Assembly (NCBI GenBank): GCA_052246295.1 | Contig: JBQQCO010000004.1 | Direction: 5' to 3' (one strand) | Source: Piscibacillus sp052246295 | GTDB taxonomy: Bacteria > Bacillota > Bacilli > Bacillales > Alkalibacillaceae | DNA: 64,000 nt | Part shown: one piece after another, positions 1 to 7,361 of the stretch | Layout of the letters: each line of letters begins with the position of its first letter | How positions within the stretch are numbered: the stretch's first letter is position 1 | The notes under the pieces: model-generated | Told to the model about the DNA's origin: nothing | Database searches by the model: none | The model's input: only the letters and a program-made list of their open reading frames with translations | Translations under genes and position numbers: made by a program

Positions 1-68
1 CGCTCGACTTGCATGTATTAGGCACGCCGCCAGCGTTCGTCCTGAGCCAGGATCAAACTCTCCATAAA
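1..68 (-). rRNA. 16S rRNA, 5' end only
   Basis: Read on the minus strand, this segment carries the universal bacterial 16S 5' sequence AGAGTTTGATCCTGGCTCAG followed by GACGAACGCTGGCGGC. Only the first ~68 bases are inside the window; the rest lies to the left. The boundary at about 68 is set by analogy with mature Bacillus 16S, which begins a few bases before GGAGAG. In B. subtilis the rrnD operon lies next to ygxA, as here. Confidence 0.97.
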
Positions 69-199
69 AGTAGTTTGATTGGCTAAATAGTTTAAGGTTT
101 TTCATCTGCCAATCCAGATGAAAAACTAGAATTGACTACAGGCTATTTTGTTTAGTTTTCAAGGTTCAAATGATGTCGCCTCAAAAAAGCGACCTTTAT

Positions 200-228
200 A
201 GAATAACAATTTCTCAATTGTATGTCAA
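200..228 (-). promoter_or_regulatory. rRNA operon promoter, proximal
   Basis: On the minus strand a perfect -35 TTGACA (223-228) is followed after exactly 17 bases by TATTCT (200-205), about 130 bases upstream of the 16S start. Position and strand fit the P2 promoter of a Bacillus rRNA operon. Confidence 0.75.
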
Positions 229-270
229 CAACTTTTTTGTTGTTTTGAGAAGTTGATTTCTTTGTATGTT

Positions 271-395
271 CGCGTAGCTTTCCTTAACGCGACGTATAAT
301 AATTTATCATGAATTAATCAGATTGACAAGTGCTTTTTTCAAAAAGATTAAATTCAATTTTGCGTGTCGTTGACGCTATCTTTTTAGCGCGACAA
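271..395 (-). other. rRNA leader with two similar GC-rich hairpins
   Basis: Between the two rRNA promoters lie two hairpins (271-293 and 365-395). They share the core GTCGCG, a pyrimidine, TAA, an A-rich loop and AGC, in an otherwise AT-rich spacer. Paired hairpins upstream of 16S genes are known in Bacillaceae (for example the 'Bacillaceae-1' RNA motif), but I cannot confirm a match to that consensus. No gene is visible between 69 and 590. Confidence 0.35.
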
Positions 396-400
396 GAAAT

Positions 401-430
401 AATATAACACGGTTCAAAAATTAACGTCAA
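401..430 (-). promoter_or_regulatory. rRNA operon promoter, distal
   Basis: On the minus strand TTGACG (425-430) and TATATT (401-406) are separated by 18 bases. Tandem promoters are usual for rRNA operons, and this would be P1, about 200 bases above the proximal promoter. Confidence 0.55.
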
Positions 431-590
431 TACTTTTTTCAAAAACCACTATAAATAATATGTTAAGTCTATGCATAGCGTTCCTTATTGTTATCATTTT
501 TTATTTAATAAATACATTCAAATGCAAAATAGTAACTTGTTATCATTAATTAACCGTGTTGATCAATTCAAAACCAACACGGTTAATGGT

Positions 591-1457
591 CTACTTCAAA
601 ATATATTGTCTATGGAATATACTATCTCCTTTTGTTTCAACTAATTCTGTATCTACAATTTTTCTCTCTACTAAGTAGTCTAATAATATGGATAGATCTA
701 ATGTATATGCTTGTGTTTCAGGATGAACCTTAAGTTCTCCAAATGACCAAGGCTCTTCTTTTTCCTTCATTATGTTTAATAAATGTTCTGCTCCTTGTTC
801 CGCTCGAGAGTGGATAGCGAAATCACTTGCTAAGAGCATTAATGATATTTTCTTCTCAAGTGGTTCTTCACTTTCCATTAGTTCTTCATATAATTTGTAA
901 ACTTCGGGGTCTATCTTCTTCACTTGATTCCATACTGTTATTTCTGGGTGAAATCCTTTTTCTAATACTGTAACCCTCGCTAAGTAATGTAAGGATCTTA
1001 CCATTAAACTATTAGCATCCATATAATGTTTACTTGCATATAGATCTTTGCATTCTCGATAAGCTCTAATTAGTTTAGCGAATTCGACTACCTTTTTTAG
1101 TTTTCTAGTTTTTTCAGGGAATTGACGCAATGTTTCCTTTAGGTTTGCCATATATTCATTACGATCGAAAACAATCTTACCATTTATGGCCCAGTCAATC
1201 ACTTTTCTGTAGCCACTTTTATCAATCCACTCATTTAGTAATTGTTCGTCCACAATATGCATAGCAGCTGTCTTTTGCTCAAACTCGTAATGTTTCACAT
1301 ACCAGTCTTCATCTGCATCACGAACAACAATCAATAATATAACATCGAAGTTATCAGTGACTGGACTTTGGTCGTGTAACTTTTCGTATAATAAAACACC
1401 TAATGTGTTTGGCTGGCTAGCTCTCTCTTGATATATAGGACGCAATAGATTCTCCAT
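591..1457 (-). CDS. ygxA: YgxA-type nucleotidyltransferase-like protein
   Basis: A 288-residue soluble protein resembling Bacillus YgxA, with a degenerate nucleotidyltransferase-like N-terminal half, a helical middle and a C-terminal winged-helix-like end. The family's biochemical role is not established. Identification rests on overall resemblance and on position: it lies next to an rRNA operon and beside ygzB and perR, exactly as in B. subtilis. The start ATG at 1457 follows GGGAGG at about 10 bases. No classical nucleotidyltransferase catalytic motif is obvious, so activity should not be assumed. Confidence 0.8.
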   Translation of the reverse strand: MENLLRPIYQERASQPNTLGVLLYEKLHDQSPVTDNFDVILLIVVRDADEDWYVKHYEFEQKTAAMHIVDEQLLNEWIDKSGYRKVIDWAINGKIVFDRNEYMANLKETLRQFPEKTRKLKKVVEFAKLIRAYRECKDLYASKHYMDANSLMVRSLHYLARVTVLEKGFHPEITVWNQVKKIDPEVYKLYEELMESEEPLEKKISLMLLASDFAIHSRAEQGAEHLLNIMKEKEEPWSFGELKVHPETQAYTLDLSILLDYLVERKIVDTELVETKGDSIFHRQYILK

Positions 1458-1653
1458 GACATAAATCCTCCCTCGACCATTTCCTCAAATAATTACATTC
1501 TACAAATATTCATGATTTTCCTTTTTTCTTCACATACACTAAAATAAATTTGTGCTATACTTCTATCAGACGTTAATCGTACAAAGGTTTCAGACAAGAT
1601 ACCTTTATACATTAATCAAAGCTTTAAGGAATGACAAGGGAGGTGCCCTTAAA

Positions 1654-2031
1654 ATGAAGTTAAAATATAGTAACAAGATTAATAAAATTAGAACGGTAGC
1701 ATTGGCTTTAGTTTTTGCTGGTATGATCATTATGTATATCGGTCTACTTTTTAAAAACTATGAGTGGGTCATGGTGCTATTTATGTTCTTAGGATTAATA
1801 GCTATTATCTTAAGTACGGTGATTTACTTTTGGATTGGAATGTTATCCACCCGGGCAGTACAAGTCGTTTGTCCTGAATGCGAACGGCCGACTAAAGTTT
1901 TAGGCAGGGTCGATGCTTGTATGTTTTGTAAACAACCTCTAACTCTTGACCCTAATTTAGAGGGTGAGGAGTTTGATGAGAAGTATAACTCGAAGAAATA
2001 TTGGAAAGAGCAAGAGAAAAATAGTAATTAG
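1654..2031 (+). CDS. ygzB: YgzB family membrane protein with zinc-ribbon-like tail
   Basis: A 125-residue protein with two hydrophobic segments (about residues 12-35 and 40-65) followed by a cytoplasmic tail. The tail carries two Cys-x2-Cys pairs (CPEC and CMFC), suggestive of a zinc ribbon. It matches the YgzB family (DUF2614), whose function is unknown. The frame is open further upstream, but the ATG at 1654 is preferred because it is preceded by AAGGGAGG. It is transcribed divergently from ygxA and ends in its own terminator; perR converges on it, as in B. subtilis. Confidence 0.85.
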   Translation: MKLKYSNKINKIRTVALALVFAGMIIMYIGLLFKNYEWVMVLFMFLGLIAIILSTVIYFWIGMLSTRAVQVVCPECERPTKVLGRVDACMFCKQPLTLDPNLEGEEFDEKYNSKKYWKEQEKNSN

Positions 2032-2035
2032 TATG

Positions 2036-2071
2036 AAGGAGCTATCTTTATTAATAATAGGTAGCTCCTTT
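2036..2071 (+). terminator. terminator of ygzB
   Basis: AAGGAGCTA pairs with TAGCTCCTT and the stem runs directly into a T run, five bases after the ygzB stop codon. Confidence 0.85.
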
Positions 2072-2088
2072 TCTTACTACATAAATGA

Positions 2089-2114
2089 AAAACCACCCCT
2101 GCTTCGGAGTGGTC
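2089..2114 (-). terminator. terminator of perR
   Basis: On the minus strand ACCACTCC and GGGGTGGT form a stem followed by TTTTT, just past the perR stop codon. Confidence 0.85.
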
Positions 2115-2122
2115 TAATTGAA

Positions 2123-2572
2123 TTAGTGATTGATATGTGATTTGTGCTGGCAGTCTTCGCATTTTCCATAGACTTCCATGCGATGATGACTGACTTCAAA
2201 GCCTGTTACTTGCTCCGCTAATTGCTCCACTTCATCAAGTGAAGGGTAGTGGAAGTCCACAATCTTACCACATGATTCGCAAATAACATGATAGTGTTCC
2301 GTCGTATTACAATCGAAACGGCTAGATGAATCACCATATGTTAATTCTCTAACTAAACCGATTTCTTGAAATACGCGTAAGTTATTATAAACAGTAGCAA
2401 CACTCATGTTTGGAAATTTACCTTCAAGTGCTTTATAAATATCATCTGCTGTAGGATGAGTCATCGATTGCATGAGATACTCAAGCACTGCATGACGTTG
2501 GGGCGTGATACGTACACCCGAGCTTTTTAGCTGAGATAAGGCTTCTTGTAATCTTTGTTCAGACACCGTCAT
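2123..2572 (-). CDS. perR: PerR peroxide-sensing Fur-family repressor
   Basis: A 149-residue Fur-family metalloregulator that represses peroxide defence genes when loaded with Fe or Mn and is inactivated by metal-catalysed His oxidation. Counted from the chosen start, the regulatory ligands H39, D87, H93, H95 and D106 and the structural zinc cysteines C98/C101 and C138/C141 all align with B. subtilis PerR at an offset of two. The Asp (not Glu) at 106 is the residue that distinguishes peroxide-sensitive PerR from Fur. The start is the ATG at 2572, which follows AAAGAGAGGTG; the upstream in-frame TTG has no ribosome site. bcp and hemL nearby fit a peroxide and haem regulon. Confidence 0.95.
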   Translation of the reverse strand: MTVSEQRLQEALSQLKSSGVRITPQRHAVLEYLMQSMTHPTADDIYKALEGKFPNMSVATVYNNLRVFQEIGLVRELTYGDSSSRFDCNTTEHYHVICESCGKIVDFHYPSLDEVEQLAEQVTGFEVSHHRMEVYGKCEDCQHKSHINH

Positions 2573-2602
2573 GCACCTCTCTTTCAACTATAAAATTATT
2601 AA

Positions 2603-2616
2603 ATAAGAATTCTTAT
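2603..2616. promoter_or_regulatory. candidate Per box upstream of perR
   Basis: A perfect 14-base palindrome, ATAAGAATTCTTAT, lies 31 bases upstream of the perR start in an AT-rich context. It resembles Fur/PerR operators (TTATAATnATTATAA type), and perR is autoregulated in B. subtilis. The match to the consensus is partial. Confidence 0.5.
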
Positions 2617-2673
2617 AAATAGTTTAATTCGTATTCAGCCCTTTTGTCAATTTATATGGTAAAAATGAAGAAC

Positions 2674-3228
2674 TTATACATCGGTATTTAATGGTAACTC
2701 TTCTCCACCTAACCCTTTATTCACATAGCGAGCTGCTACAAATAAGAAGTCTGATAGTCGATTGAGATATTGTAATACAAGATCATTTTCCACATCTTCA
2801 ATGGCAACAGCCATACGTTCAGCACGTCGTACAATTGTACGTGCAACATGTAGGGATGCTGCTGCAGGGTGCCCTGAAGGTAAAATAAAGTTTTTTAACT
2901 CATCCAAATCTTGATCCCATTGATCTATTTGTTGTTCTAAAAAGTCGATATGTTCCTGTTTAAGCTTCCACATGACTTCTTTGCCACTAGGCGTTGCGAG
3001 TTCAGCCCCTACATGGAACAGTACGGTTTGCACTTTATGTAAGGCTTCAACAACTTGATCTTTCCCTTCCCAACTTTCATTGACTAAATGACTACGAGCC
3101 ATCCCTACCATTGAGTTGGCTTCATCACAAGTACCATAAGCTTCAACACGAATATCGTTTTTGGGAACACGTTTTCCATAAATTAATGACGTCGTCCCTT
3201 TATCACCAGAACGTGTATAAATTCTCAT
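2674..3228 (-). CDS. cob(I)alamin adenosyltransferase, PduO/MMAB type
   Basis: A 184-residue PduO-type ATP:corrinoid adenosyltransferase, converting cob(I)alamin to adenosylcobalamin in the cytoplasm. Visible hallmarks are the N-terminal RIYTRSGDKGTTSL motif (ATP binding), the YGTCDEAN segment and, near residue 150, the RRAER motif. Length is typical. The gene starts one base after the stop of the upstream D-2-hydroxyacid dehydrogenase gene, so the two are probably co-transcribed. No other cobalamin gene is in the window, so it likely serves salvage for a B12-dependent enzyme elsewhere. Confidence 0.9.
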   Translation of the reverse strand: MRIYTRSGDKGTTSLIYGKRVPKNDIRVEAYGTCDEANSMVGMARSHLVNESWEGKDQVVEALHKVQTVLFHVGAELATPSGKEVMWKLKQEHIDFLEQQIDQWDQDLDELKNFILPSGHPAAASLHVARTIVRRAERMAVAIEDVENDLVLQYLNRLSDFLFVAARYVNKGLGGEELPLNTDV

Positions 3229-3229
3229 T

Positions 3230-4180
3230 CTAGTACCCCCTTTTTGGATCGATCACATTAACACTTGGTTCTTCTCCATTTAAAAACTGTTTTAAATTCT
3301 TTTCAAAAATATCTAATGCACGTGGCATGTAGCCAGAAGTAACAGCAGAGTTATGTGGGGTTAATGTGACATTCTCCATATCCCATAACGGGCTCTCTTC
3401 TGGTAATGGCTCTGTTTCAAAGACATCTAGAATCGCATGACGGATTTCGTTATCTCTTAACGCTTCAATCATTTGTTCTTCATCTACTGTCGTTCCGCGA
3501 CCCATGTTTAAGAATATCGCATCTTCTTTCATTGTTTTAAAATGATCAGCTTTAAACATTTTTTCTGTATCGGGTGTAGCTGGTAAGACATTAATGACAA
3601 AATCCGCTTCTGGTAACTTGTTTAATAGCTCTTCATTTTTATAACATTCATCAAAATGGTCTTTCTTAGCGCCGGTTCTTGAAACCCCGATTGTTTTCAT
3701 ATCGAATGCTTTAGCTTTACGGGCTGTTTCTTGTCCGATTGCGCCTGTACCGACAACAATCATCGTCTTTCCGCTGATTTCTTCGATTTTGACGCGTTTA
3801 TCATAAACGTGCTTGCGTTGGTTTTCTAAGAATGTTGGTAAATTACGATAAACTTGTAGCAGCATGCCAATAACGTACTCGGACATTTGTATTTTATGAA
3901 TGCCTCGTGCGTTTGTGACGAGGATATTTTTCTCAATGATTTTCTCAAATGGCATTTCGTCGAGACCTGCCGAAACGACCATGATCCATTTAAGGTTTTT
4001 CGCTTGTTCAATATGATCATTGGTTAAGTCTTCACCGAACGTGACGATCACATCGGCTTCAGGTATGTAAGTTTCTGCTTCTGTGATTGGGTATTTGAAG
4101 TTGAAAGTCGCCTCTGGGAACTTTTCCATTAGACCTTCTCTTAAGTACGTTTTCATTCGTGCTGTGACGAGTATATTCAT
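3230..4180 (-). CDS. D-2-hydroxyacid dehydrogenase (NAD-dependent)
   Basis: A 316-residue member of the D-isomer-specific 2-hydroxyacid dehydrogenase family, which interconverts 2-oxoacids and D-2-hydroxyacids. The Rossmann motif VVGTGAIGQE sits near residue 142. The catalytic Arg (NMGRGTTVDEE), Glu (DVFETEPLPEESPLW) and His (LTPHNSA) follow in family order. It is shorter than SerA and lacks an ACT domain, so phosphoglycerate dehydrogenase is unlikely. Substrate is not predictable. It heads a two-gene unit with the adenosyltransferase. Confidence 0.88.
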   Translation of the reverse strand: MNILVTARMKTYLREGLMEKFPEATFNFKYPITEAETYIPEADVIVTFGEDLTNDHIEQAKNLKWIMVVSAGLDEMPFEKIIEKNILVTNARGIHKIQMSEYVIGMLLQVYRNLPTFLENQRKHVYDKRVKIEEISGKTMIVVGTGAIGQETARKAKAFDMKTIGVSRTGAKKDHFDECYKNEELLNKLPEADFVINVLPATPDTEKMFKADHFKTMKEDAIFLNMGRGTTVDEEQMIEALRDNEIRHAILDVFETEPLPEESPLWDMENVTLTPHNSAVTSGYMPRALDIFEKNLKQFLNGEEPSVNVIDPKRGY

Positions 4181-4257
4181 GATTGAGACACCTCTTTTAT
4201 TAATGGTTAGAATTAGTTATTTATGAAGAAAGTAAGCTTGAGTTAATCATAACAAAT

Positions 4258-4388
4258 GTGAAGAGCGAAGGTGGCGACTCCTGTGGGAACAGCACGAGCT
4301 GAAAATCCCCTAAAACGAATAAAATGAGTTTTAGGAAGTTGAAGCCGTGCCCATGGAAAGCGTCTACCGAAAGCGATTCACATTTAAT
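4258..4388. repeat. dispersed structured repeat, copy A (degenerate)
   Basis: Contains ACTCCTGTGGGAACAGCACG and GTTGAAGCCGTGCCCATGG in the same order and spacing as the copies at 14.6, 29.9 and 45.0 kb. Internal arms such as CCTAAAAC and GTTTTAGG are complementary, so an RNA or single strand would fold into a branched hairpin. Terminal sequences have drifted. It fills most of the 4181-4445 intergenic gap. Confidence 0.7.
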
Positions 4389-4402
4389 TTAATACATAAT
4401 GG

Positions 4403-4441
4403 TTTAAAAACTGACCATAGCTTTTTTACTATGGCCAGTCG
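4403..4441 (-). terminator. terminator of bcp
   Basis: On the minus strand GACTGGCCATAG pairs with CTATGGTCAG and is followed by TTTTT, a few bases after the bcp stop. Confidence 0.8.
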
Positions 4442-4445
4442 TGAA

Positions 4446-4916
4446 TTAGCTTAAGTTTTCTTTAATATAGTTTAATGCTTCCTCAACGTGTTCTTTTACA
4501 CGGACTTTACGCCACTCTTTAACTAGTTGTCCATCTTTATCAATGATAAAAGTCGAACGTTCAATGCCATAATATTCTTTACCGAAGTTTTTCTTTAGCT
4601 TCCATACATCATAATCTTCAGCGACTTTGTGATCTTCGTCTGCTAGAAGTAAAAACGGTAGATCATGTTTATTGATGAATTTCTCATGACGATCAACTGG
4701 ATCAGGACTGACGCCAAGAATGACTGCATCTAATTCCTCGAAACTTTTATGATGATCTCTGAAATCACATGCTTCTGTCGTGCAACCTGGTGTCATATCT
4801 TTTGGATAAAAATAAAGGACTACGTGTTTACCTTTAAAGTCTGACAAGCTTACGTTTTCTCCGTTACTTGCAGGTAAAGTGAAATCTGGTGCTTGTTTTC
4901 CTACTTCTATTGTCAT
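4446..4916 (-). CDS. bcp: thioredoxin-dependent thiol peroxidase, Bcp/PrxQ type
   Basis: A 156-residue peroxiredoxin that reduces hydrogen peroxide and organic hydroperoxides at the expense of thioredoxin. The active-site segment TPGCTTEACDF holds the peroxidatic Cys45 and a resolving Cys50, five residues apart as in atypical 2-Cys PrxQ enzymes. The Arg-containing ERSTFIIDKDG strand follows. Two ATGs are close together; the second (4916) is chosen because AAGGAGGA lies about 7 bases upstream of it but abuts the first. It lies between perR and hemL as in B. subtilis (ygaF), and PerR control is plausible. Confidence 0.93.
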   Translation of the reverse strand: MTIEVGKQAPDFTLPASNGENVSLSDFKGKHVVLYFYPKDMTPGCTTEACDFRDHHKSFEELDAVILGVSPDPVDRHEKFINKHDLPFLLLADEDHKVAEDYDVWKLKKNFGKEYYGIERSTFIIDKDGQLVKEWRKVRVKEHVEEALNYIKENLS

Positions 4917-4976
4917 GACCATTCCTCCTTAAATCTTCTTTATTTTAGATTAACGAAGAATGGCTCAGTTGACAAA

Positions 4977-5363
4977 TTATTTTATCAATTTATATAGGAA
5001 CGCAGCTGGTAGTAAATAGCCGACAGCAGCCTCTATAAGTGATACAAACCTTGCAACACCAATAGGATAAATATCACCGTATCCAACTGTCATCAGTGTC
5101 ACACCACTAAAATAAAAAGACCTTAAGAATCGATCCAACGCACTGCCGTATTGTAACGACATGTCCGATAAAACGGTAAAGCCTATTTCAGACATCAAAA
5201 AATATATAATTGCAAATCCGACCATTAATATGAAATAAATAACTAAGAATGCGATAAATAATTCACTCGAAAACGAATTACGCATGTTCCGATTGCTTTT
5301 TAGAAAAATAAATATGCTCACAATGACGATAACCACGACAAATAAGATTTCTAAATACCCCAT
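4977..5363 (-). CDS. two-TM potassium channel protein
   Basis: A 128-residue membrane protein with hydrophobic segments near residues 3-22 and 37-60, a pore loop with the potassium selectivity filter TVGYGD, and a last hydrophobic helix. It fits the ion-channel-2 family (KcsA-like pore). There is no RCK or cyclic-nucleotide domain, so gating must come from elsewhere or from membrane state. The ATG at 5363 is preferred to two upstream GTG codons because AAAGGGTGG then lies at proper distance. It is an addition to the hemL-bcp synteny of B. subtilis. Confidence 0.85.
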   Translation of the reverse strand: MGYLEILFVVVIVIVSIFIFLKSNRNMRNSFSSELFIAFLVIYFILMVGFAIIYFLMSEIGFTVLSDMSLQYGSALDRFLRSFYFSGVTLMTVGYGDIYPIGVARFVSLIEAAVGYLLPAAFLYKLIK

Positions 5364-5484
5364 CCACACCACCCTTTAAACTCGTCTCTTTAATTGTTAT
5401 GTAGAAATTGTCCTTCACATGTAAAAAAGAGTGAGTGGATATGATAAAATAAGTCTTGGACTAATTAGTAATGGAGGATTTTTC

Positions 5485-6774
5485 ATGAATAGACATACAT
5501 CAGAAGAACTTTATAGTGAAGCTCAAGAATATATTGTTGGTGGGGTAAACTCACCGTCACGCGCTTTCAAAGGTGTTGGTGGTGGAACGCCAGTATTTAT
5601 GGAACAAGCAAAAGGCGCCTACTTTTGGGACGTCGATGGCAACAAATATATCGACTACTTAGGTGCTTATGGCCCAATTATTACTGGACATGCTCACCCT
5701 CATATAACGGAAGCGATTACGACGGCTGCTAAAAACGGGGTGTTGTATGGCACACCTACTAAACTAGAAAATAAATTTGCGAAGATGCTCAAGAGTGCGA
5801 TTCCATCTCTTGAAAAGGTGCGTTTTGTAAACTCTGGTACAGAAGCTGTGATGACAACGATTCGTGTAGCTCGTGCTTATACAAACCGTACGAAAATCAT
5901 TAAATTTGCCGGTTGTTATCACGGGCACTCTGATTTAGTACTAGTGGCTGCAGGATCAGGTCCTTCAACGTTAGGCACGCCTGATTCAGCTGGGGTCCCT
6001 AAAAGCATTGCTCAAGAAGTCATTACGATTCCATTTAACGATGCAGACGCTTTAGAGGTAGCGTTAGAGAAGTATGGTCAGGATGTCGCGGCCGTTTTAG
6101 TTGAACCGATTGTAGGTAACTTCGGAATTGTTGAGCCAAAACCAGGGTTTTTAGAAAAAGTTAAAGAACTCACTCACCAGAATGATAGCTTACTTATTTT
6201 CGATGAAGTGATCACGGCATTCCGATTCCACTATGGTAGTGCTCAAGAGCTTACAGGTGTGACAGCAGATATGACTGCAATGGGTAAAATCATCGGCGGT
6301 GGGCTACCAATCGGAGCTTATGGTGGCCGTGTCGACATTATGGAACAAGTCGCCCCACTAGGTCCTGCTTATCAAGCTGGAACGATGGCTGGAAACCCCG
6401 CATCGATGGCAGCTGGAATTGCCTGCTTAGAAGTTTTACAAGAAGATGGCGTGTATGACGAGATGGATCGTCTAGGTGCGAAGTTAGAAGAAGGCATTTT
6501 AGAGCGCGCTGAGAAGCATGGCGTCCAGATTACGATTAACCGATTGAAAGGCGCACTTACGGTCTACTTTACAAATGAAGAGATCTCGAATTATGAACAA
6601 GCAGAAAATACGGATGGCCAGAAGTTTGCTAAGTTCTTTAAATTAATGCTAGACCAAGGCATCAACCTAGCACCATCTAAATACGAAGCTTGGTTCTTAA
6701 CCACAGCACATACGGATCAGGATATTGATGATACATTGGAAGCTGTAGATCAAGCATTTGAACAGATGAACTAA
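5485..6774 (+). CDS. hemL: glutamate-1-semialdehyde 2,1-aminomutase
   Basis: A 429-residue PLP enzyme that converts glutamate-1-semialdehyde to 5-aminolevulinate in the C5 haem pathway. The PLP-binding Lys268 is in MGKIIGGGLPIGAYGG, and the upstream NSGTEA and CYHGHSD motifs are intact. The ATG at 5485 follows ATGGAGGA at good spacing, so the open upstream extension is not used. Its neighbours match B. subtilis gsaB, the second aminomutase paralogue, so a canonical hemL may exist elsewhere in the genome. Confidence 0.95.
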   Translation: MNRHTSEELYSEAQEYIVGGVNSPSRAFKGVGGGTPVFMEQAKGAYFWDVDGNKYIDYLGAYGPIITGHAHPHITEAITTAAKNGVLYGTPTKLENKFAKMLKSAIPSLEKVRFVNSGTEAVMTTIRVARAYTNRTKIIKFAGCYHGHSDLVLVAAGSGPSTLGTPDSAGVPKSIAQEVITIPFNDADALEVALEKYGQDVAAVLVEPIVGNFGIVEPKPGFLEKVKELTHQNDSLLIFDEVITAFRFHYGSAQELTGVTADMTAMGKIIGGGLPIGAYGGRVDIMEQVAPLGPAYQAGTMAGNPASMAAGIACLEVLQEDGVYDEMDRLGAKLEEGILERAEKHGVQITINRLKGALTVYFTNEEISNYEQAENTDGQKFAKFFKLMLDQGINLAPSKYEAWFLTTAHTDQDIDDTLEAVDQAFEQMN

Positions 6775-6781
6775 AGACTTT

Positions 6782-6886
6782 TCGCTAAATTGGCGTGAGG
6801 TCTCGCCAAAGTGAGGCATTTTTTCGCCAAAGTGAAGCGCGTTCTCGCCAAATTAAGGCAAGATATCGCCAAAGTGAATTCATTAG
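6782..6886. repeat. 21-bp-period repeat island 1
   Basis: The word TCGCCAAA (first copy TCGCTAAA) starts at 6782, 6803, 6824, 6845 and 6866, exactly 21 bases apart each time, with divergent bases between. It lies between the hemL stop and its terminator, so it would be the hemL 3' untranslated region. Confidence 0.9.
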
Positions 6887-6887
6887 T

Positions 6888-6924
6888 AAAAAGGTCAGCT
6901 GACCTAGGTTAGCTGACCTTTTTT
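6888..6924 (+). terminator. terminator downstream of hemL
   Basis: AAGGTCAGCT and AGCTGACCTT form a long stem followed by TTTT. It separates repeat islands 1 and 2. Confidence 0.85.
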
Positions 6925-6928
6925 CTTA

Positions 6929-7096
6929 TTTCACGTGCATTGTGGTCAATTTCATGTGCATTTATCATCGGTTCATGCGCACTCCACCGGGTTTCAAAGA
7001 CACTTGTCTTGATTTCACATGCACTTGACTTCATTTCAAGTGCACTTCCCACAGCTTTGCGTGCACTCCTCCCGAATTCGTAAGCACTTCGCATTC
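6929..7096. repeat. 21-bp-period repeat island 2
   Basis: The word TTTCAyGTGCA recurs with its TGCA core, or a one-base or two-base variant, at 6936, 6957, 6978, 6999, 7020, 7041, 7062 and 7083, always 21 bases apart. Read on the minus strand, one frame stays open and yields eight heptads beginning with Ser or Asn plus Ala (a few deviate). I treat that as a by-product of the period, not as a gene. Confidence 0.88.
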
Positions 7097-7129
7097 TACT
7101 AATCTCATCAAAAAATTTCAAAAAAGTAG

Positions 7130-7158
7130 TTGTAATTTTCAAAATATTTGTGTAGAAT
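7130..7158 (+). promoter_or_regulatory. candidate promoter of small transcript
   Basis: TTGTAA (7130-7135), 17 bases, then TAGAAT (7153-7158). It precedes a 110-base stretch that ends in a terminator and contains no gene. Confidence 0.5.
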
Positions 7159-7163
7159 GTAAT

Positions 7164-7275
7164 TAATTCAGATTTAATGGATTACCCCTTATCAAGGAAT
7201 TCATGTTATGAAACTCCCTTCCTTTCTGGTTTTTCCAGGTCAAGCCTGTGCTCGGTGCATAGGCTTATTTTTTTG
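7164..7275 (+). ncRNA. candidate small RNA or attenuated leader of ygaE
   Basis: The segment after the candidate promoter holds two small hairpins (CTGG/CCAG near 7227-7238 and AAGCCT/AGGCTT at 7242-7266), the second followed by a run of seven T. It carries no open frame of note. It could be a free-standing small RNA or a terminator-controlled leader of ygaE, which starts 87 bases later. Confidence 0.4.
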
Positions 7276-7361
7276 TTCACAAATCATCCATAATATGTTT
7301 TTCTAATTACACATAAAGGTATTAGTATAAAAGAGTATGTTCAATTGAAAGAAGGTTTTAT

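Noticed and set aside
6909..7142. A 77-codon minus-strand frame with heptad repeats
   Set aside because: It coincides with a 21-bp-period DNA array. Other arrays of the same period do not stay open, and there is no ribosome site or terminator that fits, so I treat it as a by-product.
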